Below are positions 12,877-26,800 of a stretch of DNA of 64,000 bases, piece after piece. Each line of letters begins with the position of its first letter. The first letter of the stretch is position 1. Made by a program: the position numbers and the translations under genes. Below the pieces are notes generated by a model. It saw only the letters and a program-made list of their open reading frames with translations. It had not been told where the DNA came from and made no database searches. The stretch is from contig WJXW01000003.1 in NCBI GenBank assembly GCA_015832175.1, positions 4,216,001 to 4,280,000 of the forward strand, given 5' to 3'. Source of the stretch: Paraphaeosphaeria minitans. Lineage: Eukaryota > Ascomycota > Dothideomycetes > Pleosporales > Didymosphaeriaceae.

Positions 12877-14428
12877 AAAATAGTATAACTTTAATATAAT
12901 CTAGTTTCTTATATTTTTTCTTTTAAGTTCAAAGGTTCTTCGTAAGTAGATATACTTTATCCCCCTTCTTTAGCTAAGGTGCTATTTTTTGTTTTCTATT
13001 TTAATATAAAATTAATTGCTACTAAGCTTTCTTAAGATTTTTTTAGAGTTATTAGTGTATTTTCTTTATGTTTTCTGCCATATCTATAGCTTCTTCTGCT
13101 TTAATTATCGTAGGAAATTGTTAATTAAAGAGATGTGGGTGTCTTCTATAGTTTATATAGAATAGTGCATGTCCTAATACTGCTAATACTTTATTATTAT
13201 AGGCTAACTGTGCTATAGGTAGTAATAAAACCTAGTTATTCTTCTAACTATTATAGTAGATGCGTAAGTACGTTTCTATAGTTTAGTTTATACATTCTGT
13301 CTATCTATCTATTTATAGATAGTAAGCTGTTAATAGCTTTTATTTCGTTCTAAGTAATACTATAAGCGTTGTCTAATAATTTAACGTAAAGAGCTTGTCT
13401 CTATTACTAATAATTGTTTTTAGGATTCTATAGTGTCTAATTAGTTAGTCTAGGATAAGAAAAGCGAGTTCTTTTGCTATTATTCTTTTAAGGCATAGAA
13501 TAAGCTTAATATACTTAGTTAGTTAGTAGACTATTACTAGTATACTGTTGTATTTAATTCCTATTGTTAGATCCTTAGAGTTTAGAATTCCTATAATAAA
13601 ATCTATAGCAATATCTTCCTATAGTGCTATTAGTATTCTAATTACTTATAATAAAATAGTCTAATCTTAATATAATCTAGTTTCTTGTGTTTTTTCTTCT
13701 AAGTTTAAAGGTTCTTTGTAAGCAGATATACTTTATCCCCCTTCTTTACTTAAGGTGCTATTTTTAATTTTTAGTTTTAGTATAAAATTAATTACTGCTA
13801 AGCTTTCTTAAGATTCTCTTAGAGTTATTAGTGTATTTTCTTTATGTTTTCTACTATATCTATAGCTTCTTTTGCTTTAATTATCGTAGAAAATTGTTAG
13901 TTAAAGAGATGTAGGTGTCTTTTATAGTTTATATAAAATAGTGTATGTCCTAATACTACTAATACTTTATTATTATAGGCTAACTGTGCTATAGGTAGTA
14001 ATAAAACCTAGTTATTCTTTTAACTATTACAGTAGATGCGTAGGTACGTTTCTATGGTTTAGTTTATACGTTTTATCTGTCTATCTATTTATAGATACTA
14101 AGCTATTAATAGCTTTTATTTTGTTCTAAGTAATACTATAAGCGTTGTCTAATAATTTAACATAAAGAGCTTGTCTCTGTCGCTAATAATTATTTTTAGG
14201 ATTCTATAGTGTCTAATTAGTTAGTCTAGGATAAGAAAAGCGAGTTCCTTTGCTGTTATTCTTTTAAAACATAGAATAAGCTTAATATACTTAGTTAGTT
14301 AGTAAACTATTACTAGTATACTATTATATTTAATTCCTATTGTTAGATCCTTAGAGTTTAGAATTCCTATAATAAAATCTATAGCAATATCTTCCTATAG
14401 TGCTATTAGTATTCTAATTACTTATATC
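12877..14428 (-). repeat. 776-bp tandem duplication inside element 2
   Basis: Block 12877-13652 is repeated at 13653-14428. Corresponding landmarks are offset by exactly 776 bp, including the unit start and the TAGTATTCTAATTACTTAT end. It covers part of the integrase region read on the minus strand. 776 is not a multiple of three, so the duplication would break the polyprotein frame even before RIP. Confidence 0.75.
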
Positions 14429-17400
14429 TTTCTATATTTAAGATATATACTGTGTTTATTTCTTTAGCATTCTGCATATTTATAGATATAAGTTGTTATA
14501 GCTTCCTTAATTCCTTTAAAGGTGTAATTCCTCTAGATAAGTTCTATTGTTTTTGTAATGCCTAAGTGTCTGTATATAGGGTCATTATAGTATTGTTAGA
14601 TAATCTTAGTCTGTAGATGTTCTAGAACTTCTTAGTTAATTACTAAAAGTTAATTTAGTTCTACTATTAGCTCTAGAGATCTATCTTTAGCTTTATAAAG
14701 GATTACAGAGAAGGTTTTTACCTTTTCTCCTACTAGATTACTTTGTTAGCTAGGAGCGTCTGCTCTGCCATTTTCTTTTCTAGCTATATAGATGATTTTA
14801 AACTTATACTACCTAGTAGTCTACAACTATCTTTATTATTATAGCGTAAGTTCTTTTATTATTGTGAACCTTAAAAAGTTCTTATAATCTATGTAGATTT
14901 CTAGCGTTAAGTAACTAAGCGCGTAAATCCTCTAGTGCTTTAAGGCTTTAATAATAGCGTAGAGTTCTTTATTATATATATTATATTATGTTTTAGCGTT
15001 ATTAAATTTGCATAAGTAATAGGTAATTAGGTACTATTTAATATTACGTTCTTATTTAGCGTAGGCGCCTAGCGTAAGATCGCTAGCGTCTATTTTAAAG
15101 CGTAGTAGTTTATCGCTTCTAAAATAAATAAGGATAGGTTCTATCATATATACTATTTTAAGGAGTTAAAATAACATTCTACACTTATCTATCTATTTAA
15201 AGGGTACGTCCTTCTTTACAAGATTTATTAAAGGTATTGTGACCTTTACGTAATTTTGGATAAATTATTAGTTAAATCTATAGAATTCTAAGAATTCTTA
15301 GATGTTCTTAGCTATCTTTAGTATTAGCTAGTTCCTAATATATTTAACTTTACTTAGTGCTATCTTAATTCCTTCCATAGTAATAATGTGTCCTAGGAAT
15401 TTAGGTTATTTAACGTTAAACTTACATTTCTTAAGTTTAATATAAAGGCATGCTTTGTTTAGTGCTTCTAGTACTATCTATATATACCTAGTGTGGTCTA
15501 ATTTATTTTTAGAAAAGACAAGAATATCGTCTATATACGCAATAACAAATATATCTAGATGTTTATAGAGTACGTTATTAATAAGTGCTATAAAAGCTGC
15601 TAGTGTATTTGTAAGTCTAAATAGCATAACCTTGTATTTCAATAGTCTATAGCGTAATTAAAACGCTGTTTTCTATTCTTCACTTTTTTTAATTTGTATA
15701 AGGTAGTAACTGTCTCTTAGATCTATTATTATAAATATCTTAGCTTAAGATAGTTAATCTTATAACTCTGTAATATTTAGTAGTAGATATTAGTTTTTTA
15801 TTATTATATTATTCAGTTATTAATAGTTAACACATAGTCTATCTAATCCATCCTTTTTCTTAACAAACATGAAAGGGCTTACTACTAGTGACTTTAATAG
15901 TTATATATATCCTTTCTTAAGGTTTATCTTAATAAAATCACGTTCTTTAAGGAGTTCTTCTCTTATCTTACTATATAGTAGTCTAAAGGGTGGCGTCTTC
16001 CCTTCTTCTAGGTCTATTATAAAATCCTAGGGTTAATGTTTAGGTAGGTTTGCTTTTCCTTCCTTTTCTATAAACATATATATCTATTTCCTGTACTCTC
16101 TTAGTATAGTAAAGGGTGTGCTATTATCCTCCTTCTTACACTTCTTAACCTAGTAGTTCCTACTAGCGTCTACTAAAGTGTACTTCTATTTTTTAACTAT
16201 CTATCGCAGTATTATGTTATTAATAACTCCCTTATCTACTATTATTTTTAGTTAATATATAGGCTTTACTTATAATACACAATTACAGCGTTTAAATAAT
16301 ATTTTCTTTATACCCTAGTTAATCTATAAGTTATGTATTATTAACTAAGGTAATCCTAAGACTAACTTATGCTTAGATTCTAGTAAGACATCTAAGGTAA
16401 GTTCCTCTCTATATCCTTAAACTATTATTATAGTAGTAACCTCCTAGTATATTTAAGGTGTCTTAGGTATTAGGGATCTATTTGCGACATAAATAATATA
16501 GGGTACTTCTTTCTCTAATATTATAAGTCCTGCTTATCTTACTATTTAATAAGATATAAAGTTCTTTCCTACTCCTAAGTCTATAAGAGCTTAAGCCTAT
16601 ATTCCTTTAAGCTATACTAGTAGCTTAACTAATACTATACTTACTATAGCATTTAATTTAATAAAGGCGTTTTCTTGTCTAAGTTTAGGCCTAAAAAAGA
16701 CATCTATTTATATAGGTTATAGTTAAGTTCTAGTGCCTAGTATGCGTTTCTAAGCATTCGCTTCTATTATTATTCCTAAGTATATAGCTTATATAGATCG
16801 TCTTCTTCTTCTTCCTGTAAAGATATTCTTCTATTTTTCCTCCTGCAGTCTTTACTGTTCTTATATACTAGTTAAATTAGTAGTTCTATTATTACTTCTT
16901 ATATAAGGTAGTTTACAAAGCTGTCTAAATATTTAGCTATATAGTAGTATTCGCAGTCTTAGTTTAAACATATGTACTAGTACAATTGTATATAGTCTCT
17001 ATTAATAAGTATATTACAGCATTTATTACCCTTTAGCGTAAGGTAAGGAAAGTATTTTACTTATTATTTATCTTAGAGGTGTTTATTCTAAGCTGCGATA
17101 GGGTAGTCTATCTATATCTATCTACAGCGCAGTCTCCTTCTAGGTTATTTCTTATTCTCCTTTTTCTCTATCTTGTGTTATACGTATATTAGTTCTTCGC
17201 AATGTGTCCACATACAGAATTAGTGTGTAGGATTTTAGTAGTCTAGATAGTACTTTAGTATATAGTCTAATTCCTTATTTTTGTAGGGTTGAATCCCTTT
17301 TAGTGCCTAGTAGGGTTCTATATAGTCCTAAATATTTAGTTTATACTTAGGTAATATAGGGTTATCTTCTTCCTACCTACTTTGTAGGTAAGAAGTAGGA

Positions 17401-18550
17401 GATTTTAGTATCTCTTCTATGTTTTCTGCGTTGTAGTATACGTTAGAGTTGTCTTCTAGATCTTTATATAATTGTAAGTTAGGTAAATCTAATTATTTAC
17501 TTTACTCTAGTGTAACGTGTTAGTAACTAAATAGCGTTATAACAACTTCCTATTCCTTATTAGGTTCTTAGTTCTTAATAGTTAGTATATTTAACTTAGT
17601 TTAATAGACTTTATTCTTTAATCTATAGTTCCTAGCTATATGGCCTAGTTTACCACATATAAAGCATTTACAGGTCTTAGTTATTAGTTATTAACTTTTA
17701 TTTAAAATATATTTATTAGGCTACTTAGGGCCTATTCTTCCTCCTTTTCTTTTGCTTAAGTAGTTAAACTAGACGTCTTCTATTAGTTTATATCTCTAGT
17801 AGTTCCTTAGCTGTTACTTTTAGACAATTCTAATAGGGTTCTTATAAACTACTTTTGCTAGTTATCTAAAGCTTATTACTCTAGGGTTTTAGTAGAGCTC
17901 CTATTATAATAAAAACTATTCTCTATTAATTCTAATAGTTTCTTTATATAGTTCTTTAAGGTTAGTGATTTGTGTACCACTACGTAAGAGTTCCTTACGT
18001 AGTTTCTATTTAAGTCCTTGTTTATACATATTCTAAAGAAATTCATTATTCTAGTTAAGCTACATAGCATATCTATAAAACTCAGTTATATACTTAGCTA
18101 CTAATTGTTTCTAAGTTATAGTCTAAATCTTTGCTTTTATAATAGAGTCCTTATTAGTAATCCTAAAGAGTTGTTTAAGGCATTTCTTAAAGTTATTATA
18201 ATCTTTAATAATATTAACTATATTAGCGTGCTTATTTACGTAATTGTTGTTATTATTATTGTGGTCTATTCCTAGGTACTTTTTAAAGTAGAAATAGATC
18301 TATAATCCTACATCTCCTCGCATATATATTACTGCAAAAATAACTTTCTTTTTATCTTTAAGGGGTTTGTTTAAGTTAAAGAAGTAGAGGTCTAACTAGA
18401 GAATCTAGACATTAGTTTAAGATTATTTACTAAAGTAGAGATTAGGTTTATACGCCTTACTACTATTCTTTATAGAAGTAATCTTAGTGGCACCTAAAGC
18501 TGTAGAAGAGGTAGAAGTTTATAAAGTACTTATATTAAGGGTGTTTAAGA

Positions 18551-19006
18551 TATTAAATCTAAGAAGGTAGCTAGTCCTAAAGGGTTAAAGTTAGTTCTTA
18601 GGCAGGAGTACTTATAGAAGGTAGAAGGTCTTATTAATATAATAATATCTTATAAAGTATAATAAGTTAACAATTTAGTTTGCTAGAATCTAAACAATAG
18701 ATTAATAAATAGATTAAATATAAGTATAAGAAGCTTATTCTTACGTTCCTATATACTAAGTAGTCCTATACTTCCTAGAATCCTATATGTCCTAGAGTCC
18801 TATATGTCCCAGAATCCTATATGTCTTAGAGTCCCGTGCAGGCGAGTCCTACGCGTCCTAGAGTTCCTGTATAGGTGAGGCCTGTGCGGTCCTTAGGACC
18901 CTTAGGACCTATAACTTGTTACCTAACTACTTAGTTAGCTAACTCTAGTAGATTAGTAGTCTAATAAGCTCGCGCCCCGCTGCTTACGCGCGGCCAGATC
19001 CTAATA
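18551..19006 (-). repeat. LTR of nested gypsy element 2 (5' LTR in its coding sense)
   Basis: 456 bp, starting TATTAAATCTAAG (TG mutated to TA) and ending CTAATA. It is followed by target duplication GAAAG. Confidence 0.8.
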
Positions 19007-22000
19007 GAAAGAAACTACGCTATAGATAGATGTAGACAGACTACCCTATTATAGCTTATAATAAACACCTCTAGAATAAATAATAAGTAAAATACTTTTC
19101 TTACCTTACGCTAAAGGGTAACAAATACTGTAATATACTTATTAATAGAGACTATATGTAATTGTACTAGTATACATGTTTAAACTAAGACTGCAAATAC
19201 TACTATATAGCTAAATATTTAGATAGCTTTATAAACTACCCTACGTAAGAAGTAATAATAGAACTACTAATTTAACTAGTACATAGGAATAGTAAAGACT
19301 GTAGGAGGAAAAATAGAAGAACATCCTTATAGAAAGAAGAAGATAATCTATATAAGCTATATACTTAAAAATAATAATAGAAGCGGATGCTTAGAAACGC
19401 ATACTAGGCACTAGAACTTAACTATAACCTACACAAATAGATGTCTTTTTTAGGCCTAAACTTAGACAAGAAAACGCCTTTATTAAATTAAATACTATAG
19501 TAAACATAGTATTAGTTAAGCTACTAGTATAGCTTAAAGAAATATAGGCTTAAGCTCTTATAGACTTAGGAGCAGAAAGGAACTTTATATCTTACTAGAT
19601 AGTAAAATAAGCAGGACTTATAATATTAGAGAAAAAAGTACCCTATATTGTCTATGTCGCGAATAGATCCCTAATGCCTAAGACACTTTAGATATACTAA
19701 GAGGTTACTACTATAATAATAGTCTAAAGATATAGAGAGGAACTTACCTTAGATATCTTACTAGGATCTAAGTATAAGTTAGTTTTAGGATTACCTTAGT
19801 TAATAATACATAACCTATAGATTAACTAGGGTACGAAGAAAATATTATTTAAACGCTATAATTATATATTATAAGCAAAGCCTATGTATTAACTAAAAAT
19901 AATAGTAGATAAAGAAGTTATTAATAATATAATACTACAATAGATAGTTAAAAAATAGAAGCACACTTTAGTAGACGCTAGTAGGAACTACTAGGTTAAA
20001 AATTATAAGAAAAAGGATAACAGCACACCTCTCACCTTACTAAGAGAGTACAGAAAATAGACACATATATTTATAGAAAAGGAAGGAAAAGTAAACCTAC
20101 CTAAATATTAACCCTAGGATCTTACGATAGACCTAGAAGAAGAGAAGACGCCACCCTTTAAACTACTATATAGTAAGATAGGAGAAGAACTCCTTAAAGA
20201 ACGTGATTTTATTAAAATAAACTTTAAAAAAAGATATATATAACTATTAAAGTTACTAGCAGTAGGCCCTTTTATATTTATTAAGACAAAGGATAGATTA
20301 GATAGACTATGCGTTAACTACTAATAACTTAATAACATAATAATAAAGAACTAATATCTACTACTAAATATTACAGAGTTACAAGATTAACTATCTTAAG
20401 CTAAGATATTTATAATAATAGATCTAAGAGACAGTTACTACCTTATATAAATTAAGAAAGGTAAAGAATAGAAAACAGCGTTTTAATTACGCTACAGACT
20501 ATTTAAATATAAGGTTATGTCTTTTAGACTTATAAACACGCTAGCAGCTTTTATAGCACTTATTAATAACGTACTCTGCAAATATCTAGACATATTTGTT
20601 ATTGCGTATATAGATAATATCCTCGTCTTTTCTAAAAACAAATTAGACCACACTAAGCATGTATAGACAGTACTAGAAGCACTAGACAAAGCATGCCTTC
20701 GCATTAAACTTAAGAAATATAAGTTTAACATTAAATAACTTAAATTCCTAAGACATATTATTACTATAGAAGGTATTAAGATAGCACTAAGTAAAGTTAA
20801 ATACATTAAGAACTAGCTAATACTAAAGATAGCTAAGAATACCTAAGAATTCTTAAGATTCTATAGATTTAACTAACAATTTATCCAAGATTACGTAAAG
20901 GTTATAATACCCTTAACAAATTTTATAAAAAAGGACGTACCCTTTAAATAGACAAATAAGTACAGAATGTCATTCTAACTCATTAAGATAGCATGTATTA
21001 TAGAACCTATCCTTGTTTATTTTAGAAGCGATAAATTACTCTAATTTAAAACAGACGCTAGCGATCTTAACCTAGGCGCCTACACTAAATAAGAACGTAA
21101 TAGTAAATAGCACCTAATTGCCTATTACTTATGCAAATTTAATAACGCTGAAATATAATACAACGTATATAATAAAGAACTCTACGCTATTATTAAAGCC
21201 TTAAAGCACTAGGGAATTTACGCACTTAGTTACTTAACGCTAGAAATTTACACAGATTATAAGAACCTTTTAAGGTTTACAATAACAAAAGAACTTACGC
21301 TATAATAACAAAGATAGTTATAGACTACTAGGCAGTATAAGTTTAAAATTATCTATATAGCTAGAAAAGAAAATAGTAGAGGAGACGCTCTTAGCTAACA
21401 AAGTAACTTAGTAAGAGAAAAGGTAAAAACCTTCTCTGTAATCCTTTACAGGGCCAAAGATAGATCTCTAGAACTAATAGTAGAACTAAATTAACTTTTA
21501 GTAATTAACTAAGAAGTTCTAGAACATTTACAGACTAAGATTATTCAATAATACTATAATAACCCTATGTACAGACACCTAGGTATTACAAAAACAATAG
21601 AACTTATATAAAGAAATTACACCTTTAAAGAAATTAAAGAAGCTATAATAACTTATATCTATAAATATACAGGATACTAGAAAAATAAACACAGTATATA
21701 TCTTAAATATAGAGAGATATAAGTAATTAGAATACCAACAGCACTATAGAAAGATATTACTATAGATTTTATTATAGGAATTCTAAACTCTAAGGATCTA
21801 ACAACAGGAATTAAATACAATAGTATACTAGTAATAGTCTACTAACTAACTAAGTATATTAAGCTCGTTCTATGCCTTAAAAGAATAACAGCAAAGGAAC
21901 TTACTTTTCTTATCCTAGACTAACTAATTAGACACTACAGAATCCTAAAAATAATTATTAGTAATAGAGATAAGCTCTTTACGGTGAATTATTAGATAAT

Positions 22001-23477
22001 ACTTATAGCCCTAATTAGAATAAAACAAAAGCTATTAACAGCTTACTATCTATAAATAGACGGATAAATAGAACGTATAAACTAGACTATAGAAACGTAC
22101 CTACGCATCTACTATAACAGTTAGAAGAATAACTAGGTTTTATTATTACCTATAGTATAGTTAGCCTATAATAACAAAGTATTAGTAGTATTAGGATATA
22201 CACTGTTCTATGTAAACTACGAAAGACACCTATATCTTTTTAATTAACGATTTCCTACAACAATTAAAGCAAAAGAAGCTATAGATATAGTAGAAAATAT
22301 AAAGAAAATATACTAATAACTCTAAGAGAACCTTAAAAAAGCTTCACAGTAATTAATTTCTTACTAAAATTAAAAACGTAAAACAGCACCTTAGCTAAAG
22401 AAGGGGGATAAAGCATATTTACTTATAAAGAATCTTTGAACTTAGAAAAAGAAACACAAGAAACTAGATTATATTAAGGTTAGACTATTTTACATTTCTA
22501 AGTAAATATTACTAGTAAACTATAAGTTAGAACTACTGCTAGATGCAAAGATACACCTAGTATTCTATATATTACTACTAGAACTAGCAGACTCTAATAC
22601 ACTAGTTAGAACCGCCTTCTACCACAGAACTAAGGAAGAAAATAAATTTAAGGTTAAAAGAATTCTAGAATATAATTAGTATAGCAACGCGTACCTTATT
22701 AAGTGGGAAGGTTACCTACACAGCAAAAACACTTAGGAACTAGAGAACTACCTAGGAAACTATTAATAAAAGATTAGAAAATTCTACTAACAACCTATAT
22801 AGTATAATAACATTTGTACCTAAGACAGTAAAGGTACTAGATTATCCTAGAATTCTAATAGGAAATCCTTAAAAGCGCTCTATATTATAGGGGATAAGAA
22901 GGGACCTAAAGGAGTCTTTTTAACTACTAGATTAATAGCCTTACAAGATTTAGCCTCCTTAATACTTTTTTTCTTAACTACTATTATATCTTTAGCACGC
23001 TTATCTAGTAAGTCTATTTACTAACGTAACTAATCTTTGTAAGCGCGTGTAACCTATAAATTGTCTAATACGTCCTTATAGGCTTTAAATATAGCCTCCT
23101 ATGTTTTTCTTAAGTTTTCTATCTGTACATGTAATTTCTCTTTCTCTACTAGTAAACGCTTAAACTTAGACTCTAAAATGCGTATATTGTAATATTAACT
23201 TTAATAAATACATTCCCTATATTTTCTAGACTAAACATAAACCTTATAAATATAGTTATATTTTGTATATATTAAGTATTTCTTAACTATAACTTCGCTA
23301 AAGGAGTTAATAAAATTAGTTAGATAATAGTAATAGGTAGTGCTAGACTTAAAAGGTTGTTTAGATATAATGTAAGTAGGCTAACGCTACTTATAATGTA
23401 AGGCAAGCTCTAGTTATAACTAGGCATAAGATATAGTTATATAATTTAAGAACAAATCTTAGTAAGGAGGGAGATAA

Positions 23478-23888
23478 TAGTAAGATCTAAAGGCTAGGCC
23501 TCCTAGGATCTTTATATGTATCTATATTTATTGTTTAAGTGGCACAGCATAAGAGGTTACGTAACCTAATTAGTGTGATTAGAGCGCTAAGAGAACTAAT
23601 TAGACTAAGCACTTAATATACTAAGTAACTAATTAGTGATTAATTAGTTTAATTAGAGCGATTAGTCTACTAATCGCTTATAGTATATAGGAACACAAGG
23701 ATGGGCTCTCTATACTTGTGTTTAATCTATTTATTAATTTATTGTTTGGATTCTAGTAGACCAAATTGTTAACTTATTACACTTTATTAAGATACTAACG
23801 TATTAATAAGACCTTCCACCTTCCGTAAGTACTCCTGCCCAAGAACTAACCTTAACCCTTTAGAACTAGCTACCCTCTTAGATTTAAC
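23478..23888 (+). repeat. 3' LTR of gypsy element 1 (411 bp)
   Basis: It starts TAGTAAGATCT (ancestral TG mutated to TA) and ends TTTAACA. A purine-rich GGAGGGAGATAA tract immediately precedes it, as expected for a polypurine tract. Confidence 0.8.
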
Positions 23889-26800
23889 ATTCTACTACTA
23901 CTACTATTATAGTTCCTGCTACTACTACTACTATAGAATCTGCTTATAAGGCTCCTACTAGTAAGACTTCTACTAGTAAGACTTCTACTTATAAGAAGGG
24001 TTCTAGTAGAGTCCTATATAGCTAGAAGCGTATCTACTACACCTTTGTAAAGAAGGTCCCTACTAGCAGCATTATTACTAGAAAGTAAGGTGTAGGTAAA
24101 AATAGTAAAATTAAAAAACTATATTAATATAAGCCTAGTAATAAGTGCATATATATAGTATTAAATAGGTATTAGGCTAATAGAATGTAGTAAGGGCTCT
24201 ATAGAAGATTTATCTTTTCTAGCGTTCTACTAACCTTTTTATCCTAAAACTACCCTTCTAGTAACTTATTTATAAGGTCTACTACACTGCATTTATTTAA
24301 CCCTATTAATTTATGTCTATAGCCCTTAAAGCCTTATAAAGAGCTTCTAAGGCTGTTATAGTAAATTAGTTTAAGTGTAAGTATTAGCTATTATATTAGT
24401 CTTTCTAAGAGTTTTTCTATTATTTTATTAGGCGTTAATCTTGTATGCATTTACGCTAAACGCGTTACTATTTAGGCTGAGAATGCTATACATATTTACC
24501 TAATAGCTAAGATAATAGATAGTAACTATACCTTTTTTAAGTATAGTTCCTCTACTAGCTTATTAGCCTAATACAGGCCTAATACTTTCTATATAAGTTA
24601 GAGTAAATAGATTACGGTTTTCTTTACTCTAATAGGCTATAAAGTCTAATAGGTTATAAAGTTAGTAGTTAGTACTTTTGAACTTTTTCTTAAATAGGCA
24701 AATATTATCTACTTAAGTATAGTATTCTTATTCTGTAAATTGTCTTTTTAATGTTAAGTAATACAATAACCAAAAAATAAGGATAATGTTATATATTAAA
24801 GTAATATTAAAGTGGTTTTTTTATCATAAGCCTATCTAATAAACTTTACGTGGATTAGTATTATATTTTACTAACTTCCTTAGATAGATAGGAAACCTCT
24901 AATAGGGTAGCGTAGTAGGCTTTAGCCCTTTTTTGTATCTTAATCTCTAGCTTCTAGTCTTCCTACTTACTACTTATTAATCTAAAATATAATTAGCCTT
25001 TTTTAATTAGGTTGTAAGAGCTCCTAAATAACCTATTATTACGTTCTATTTAAAAGGTTGGCCCTATAAGCTTATTAAAAGCGTATTAGTTATTAATTAG
25101 CTTATTAAGAATAAAACTAGTAGTGGTAGGTATAGAAGCCTTCTATTACTTATATTTTTCTATAGTAAGGGTAAGTCCTCCTATCTTTATAATAACCTTT
25201 TAGACTTACGCATCTACTTCTTTCTTATAAGCTTTATTTTCTCTTATTCTTATTTCCTCCTGTACCTTAAAGAACTTCCTAGGTAGTAGGATAAGTAGGA
25301 TTACTAGTAAAGTAGTTTTAAAATAAGCCAGATTTATAGTAACCTTTCTCTCCTTCTACTATATAGCCCTAATTACCTTATTCTAGTCTCTACACTAGCG
25401 AAGGAAATTGTACATTTCTTATCTCTAATAGGTATTTATATTACCTCCTTTTAGGTAACTCTCTATTAGTATTCTATATATAACTATAGTTATGTCGTCT
25501 TAGCTAAGACTTCTAAAGAAAAAAGTCCCTACTTCTATCTATATAATTTATAATTAAGTAAGGGCAACTTAGGTATAGCTATTAAACTTATAGAAGTAGT
25601 TATGTAGTGTAATAGGCTGTTAGCTTACTTTATTAAGCTAGCTCTTAAGGTAGGCTCTAGTTAATCTTTAGTACTCTAAGTCTATTAATAAGTACTTAGA
25701 GTAAAGTATCTTCTAGAAGTCTTTCTAGTTAACTAAAGCACTTTTATAGGCTAGTAGCTTTATAATATCCCTTTAGTAGGTACCTAAGTAAAAGTAAGAT
25801 AGCTTTTATTTCTTAAGCTCCTTACTCTACCTTACTCTTTCTGCTTAAAAATTATAGTCCTTTAGGAAGGTAGTAATATTAATACTACTAAAGCTTAGTA
25901 TATTACTACTATTTAGGCTTAGAGTAAACTAAGCTATATTTCTCTTTTAGAAGAAGTCTTCTTTTATTCCTAGTTCTTTATCTTTAAACCATTTTCTTTT
26001 ATCTATATCTTCTAAAAGGTAATTAGTAATAATCTAGCTTATCTAACTAGTGCTGCTCTTAGTAGGGGTAGTTAGATAAATAGGGTTATTATAAAACTTA
26101 TACGAATCTATTTTATCTATTTTGTGTTTTTCTTCTATTGTCTGCTTATTTTTATACTAGTTTTCTGTTAGCAATTTAGTTTTAGGTGTACGGATAATAA
26201 TCTCGCTTAATAGAATTCTACTACTAATATCTTACTTTCTCTTTTATCCCTAACTTAATTATTAATTAGACTAGAATTATTTAGGATCTATTGCATTTGC
26301 TTTTTCTAGGAGTCTAGTGGCCACTTAAAGGTCCTCTAGTCTATTACTCTTTCTACCTAATAGCTGCTTAAAAGTCTATTAGTCTATTGTTATTTTATTC
26401 CTAGGTAATTAGTAACTACTTAAAAGTCCATTAATCTGTCTGTCTAGGTAACTAATAACTACTTAAAACTCTATATAGTCTGTCTATCTATGTACCTAAT
26501 AGCTGCTCGAAAGTCTATTAGTCTTATTACTCTGTTCCTAGCTATTTAGTAGCTACTTAAAAGTCTACTAAAGAGCTTCTATTAGTTCTCTAAATACTTA
26601 TTACTATACTTCTCTATATTCTTTTAAAAGTAGCCCTATGTCCCTCGCCAAAAATGTGGTATTATAGGTGCGTTTACCTTAAGTAAGGAATATAAAAGAA
26701 TAAGTTAAGTTATTCTATCTAAAATCTATTATACAAATCTAACTACTCTAATTATCTATTAGGTCTCTTCGTGTCTTATCTAGTTAGGTTGGTTATCTTA

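Larger units (their letters stand above)
11484..19006 (-). mobile_element. Ty3/gypsy element 2, nested inside element 1 in opposite orientation
   Basis: Direct 456-bp LTRs (11484-11939 and 18551-19006) are flanked by identical GAAAG pentamers (11479-11483 and 19007-19011), a clean target-site duplication. The coding strand is minus: gag lies near 18500-17000, with the knuckle near 17650, then protease, RT, RNase H and integrase toward 12000. Internal sequence is closely related to element 1; the gag segment 18070-17876 parallels 10553-10740. The part of the LTR near its TGTTAAATCTAAG end is shared with element 1 but the rest differs. A 776-bp block in the integrase region is tandemly duplicated. 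All frames are broken by RIP-type stops. Confidence 0.8.
9658..23888 (+). mobile_element. Ty3/gypsy chromodomain retrotransposon (chromovirus), RIP-dead, split by a nested relative
   Basis: Two direct 411-bp LTRs (9658-10068 and 23478-23888) bound gag (10069-11483) and pol (19007-23477), interrupted by a second element at 11484-19006. Decayed plus-strand readings give a CCHC knuckle (about 10950-10990, last Cys lost), protease (about 19550-19640), RT (about 20250-20830, catalytic box Tyr-Ile-Asp-Asn instead of Asp-Asp), RNase H (about 21040-21400), integrase (about 21700-22250) and a chromodomain (about 22640-22780, Leu-Ile-Lys-Trp-Glu-Gly-Tyr). A purine-rich tract (23464-23477) precedes the 3' LTR. 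Without the nest the element is about 6.7 kb. Flanking pentamers do not match (agtcc versus ttcta), so a recombination may have exchanged one side. Confidence 0.8.

Noticed and set aside
17876..18070. Small minus-strand open frame taken at first as a gene
   Set aside because: It parallels the gag of element 1 (10553-10740) and is just the longest surviving piece of gag of the nested gypsy element.
20492..20806. Minus-strand frame of 104 codons in AT-rich DNA
   Set aside because: It is the complement of the decayed gypsy reverse-transcriptase region read on the plus strand.
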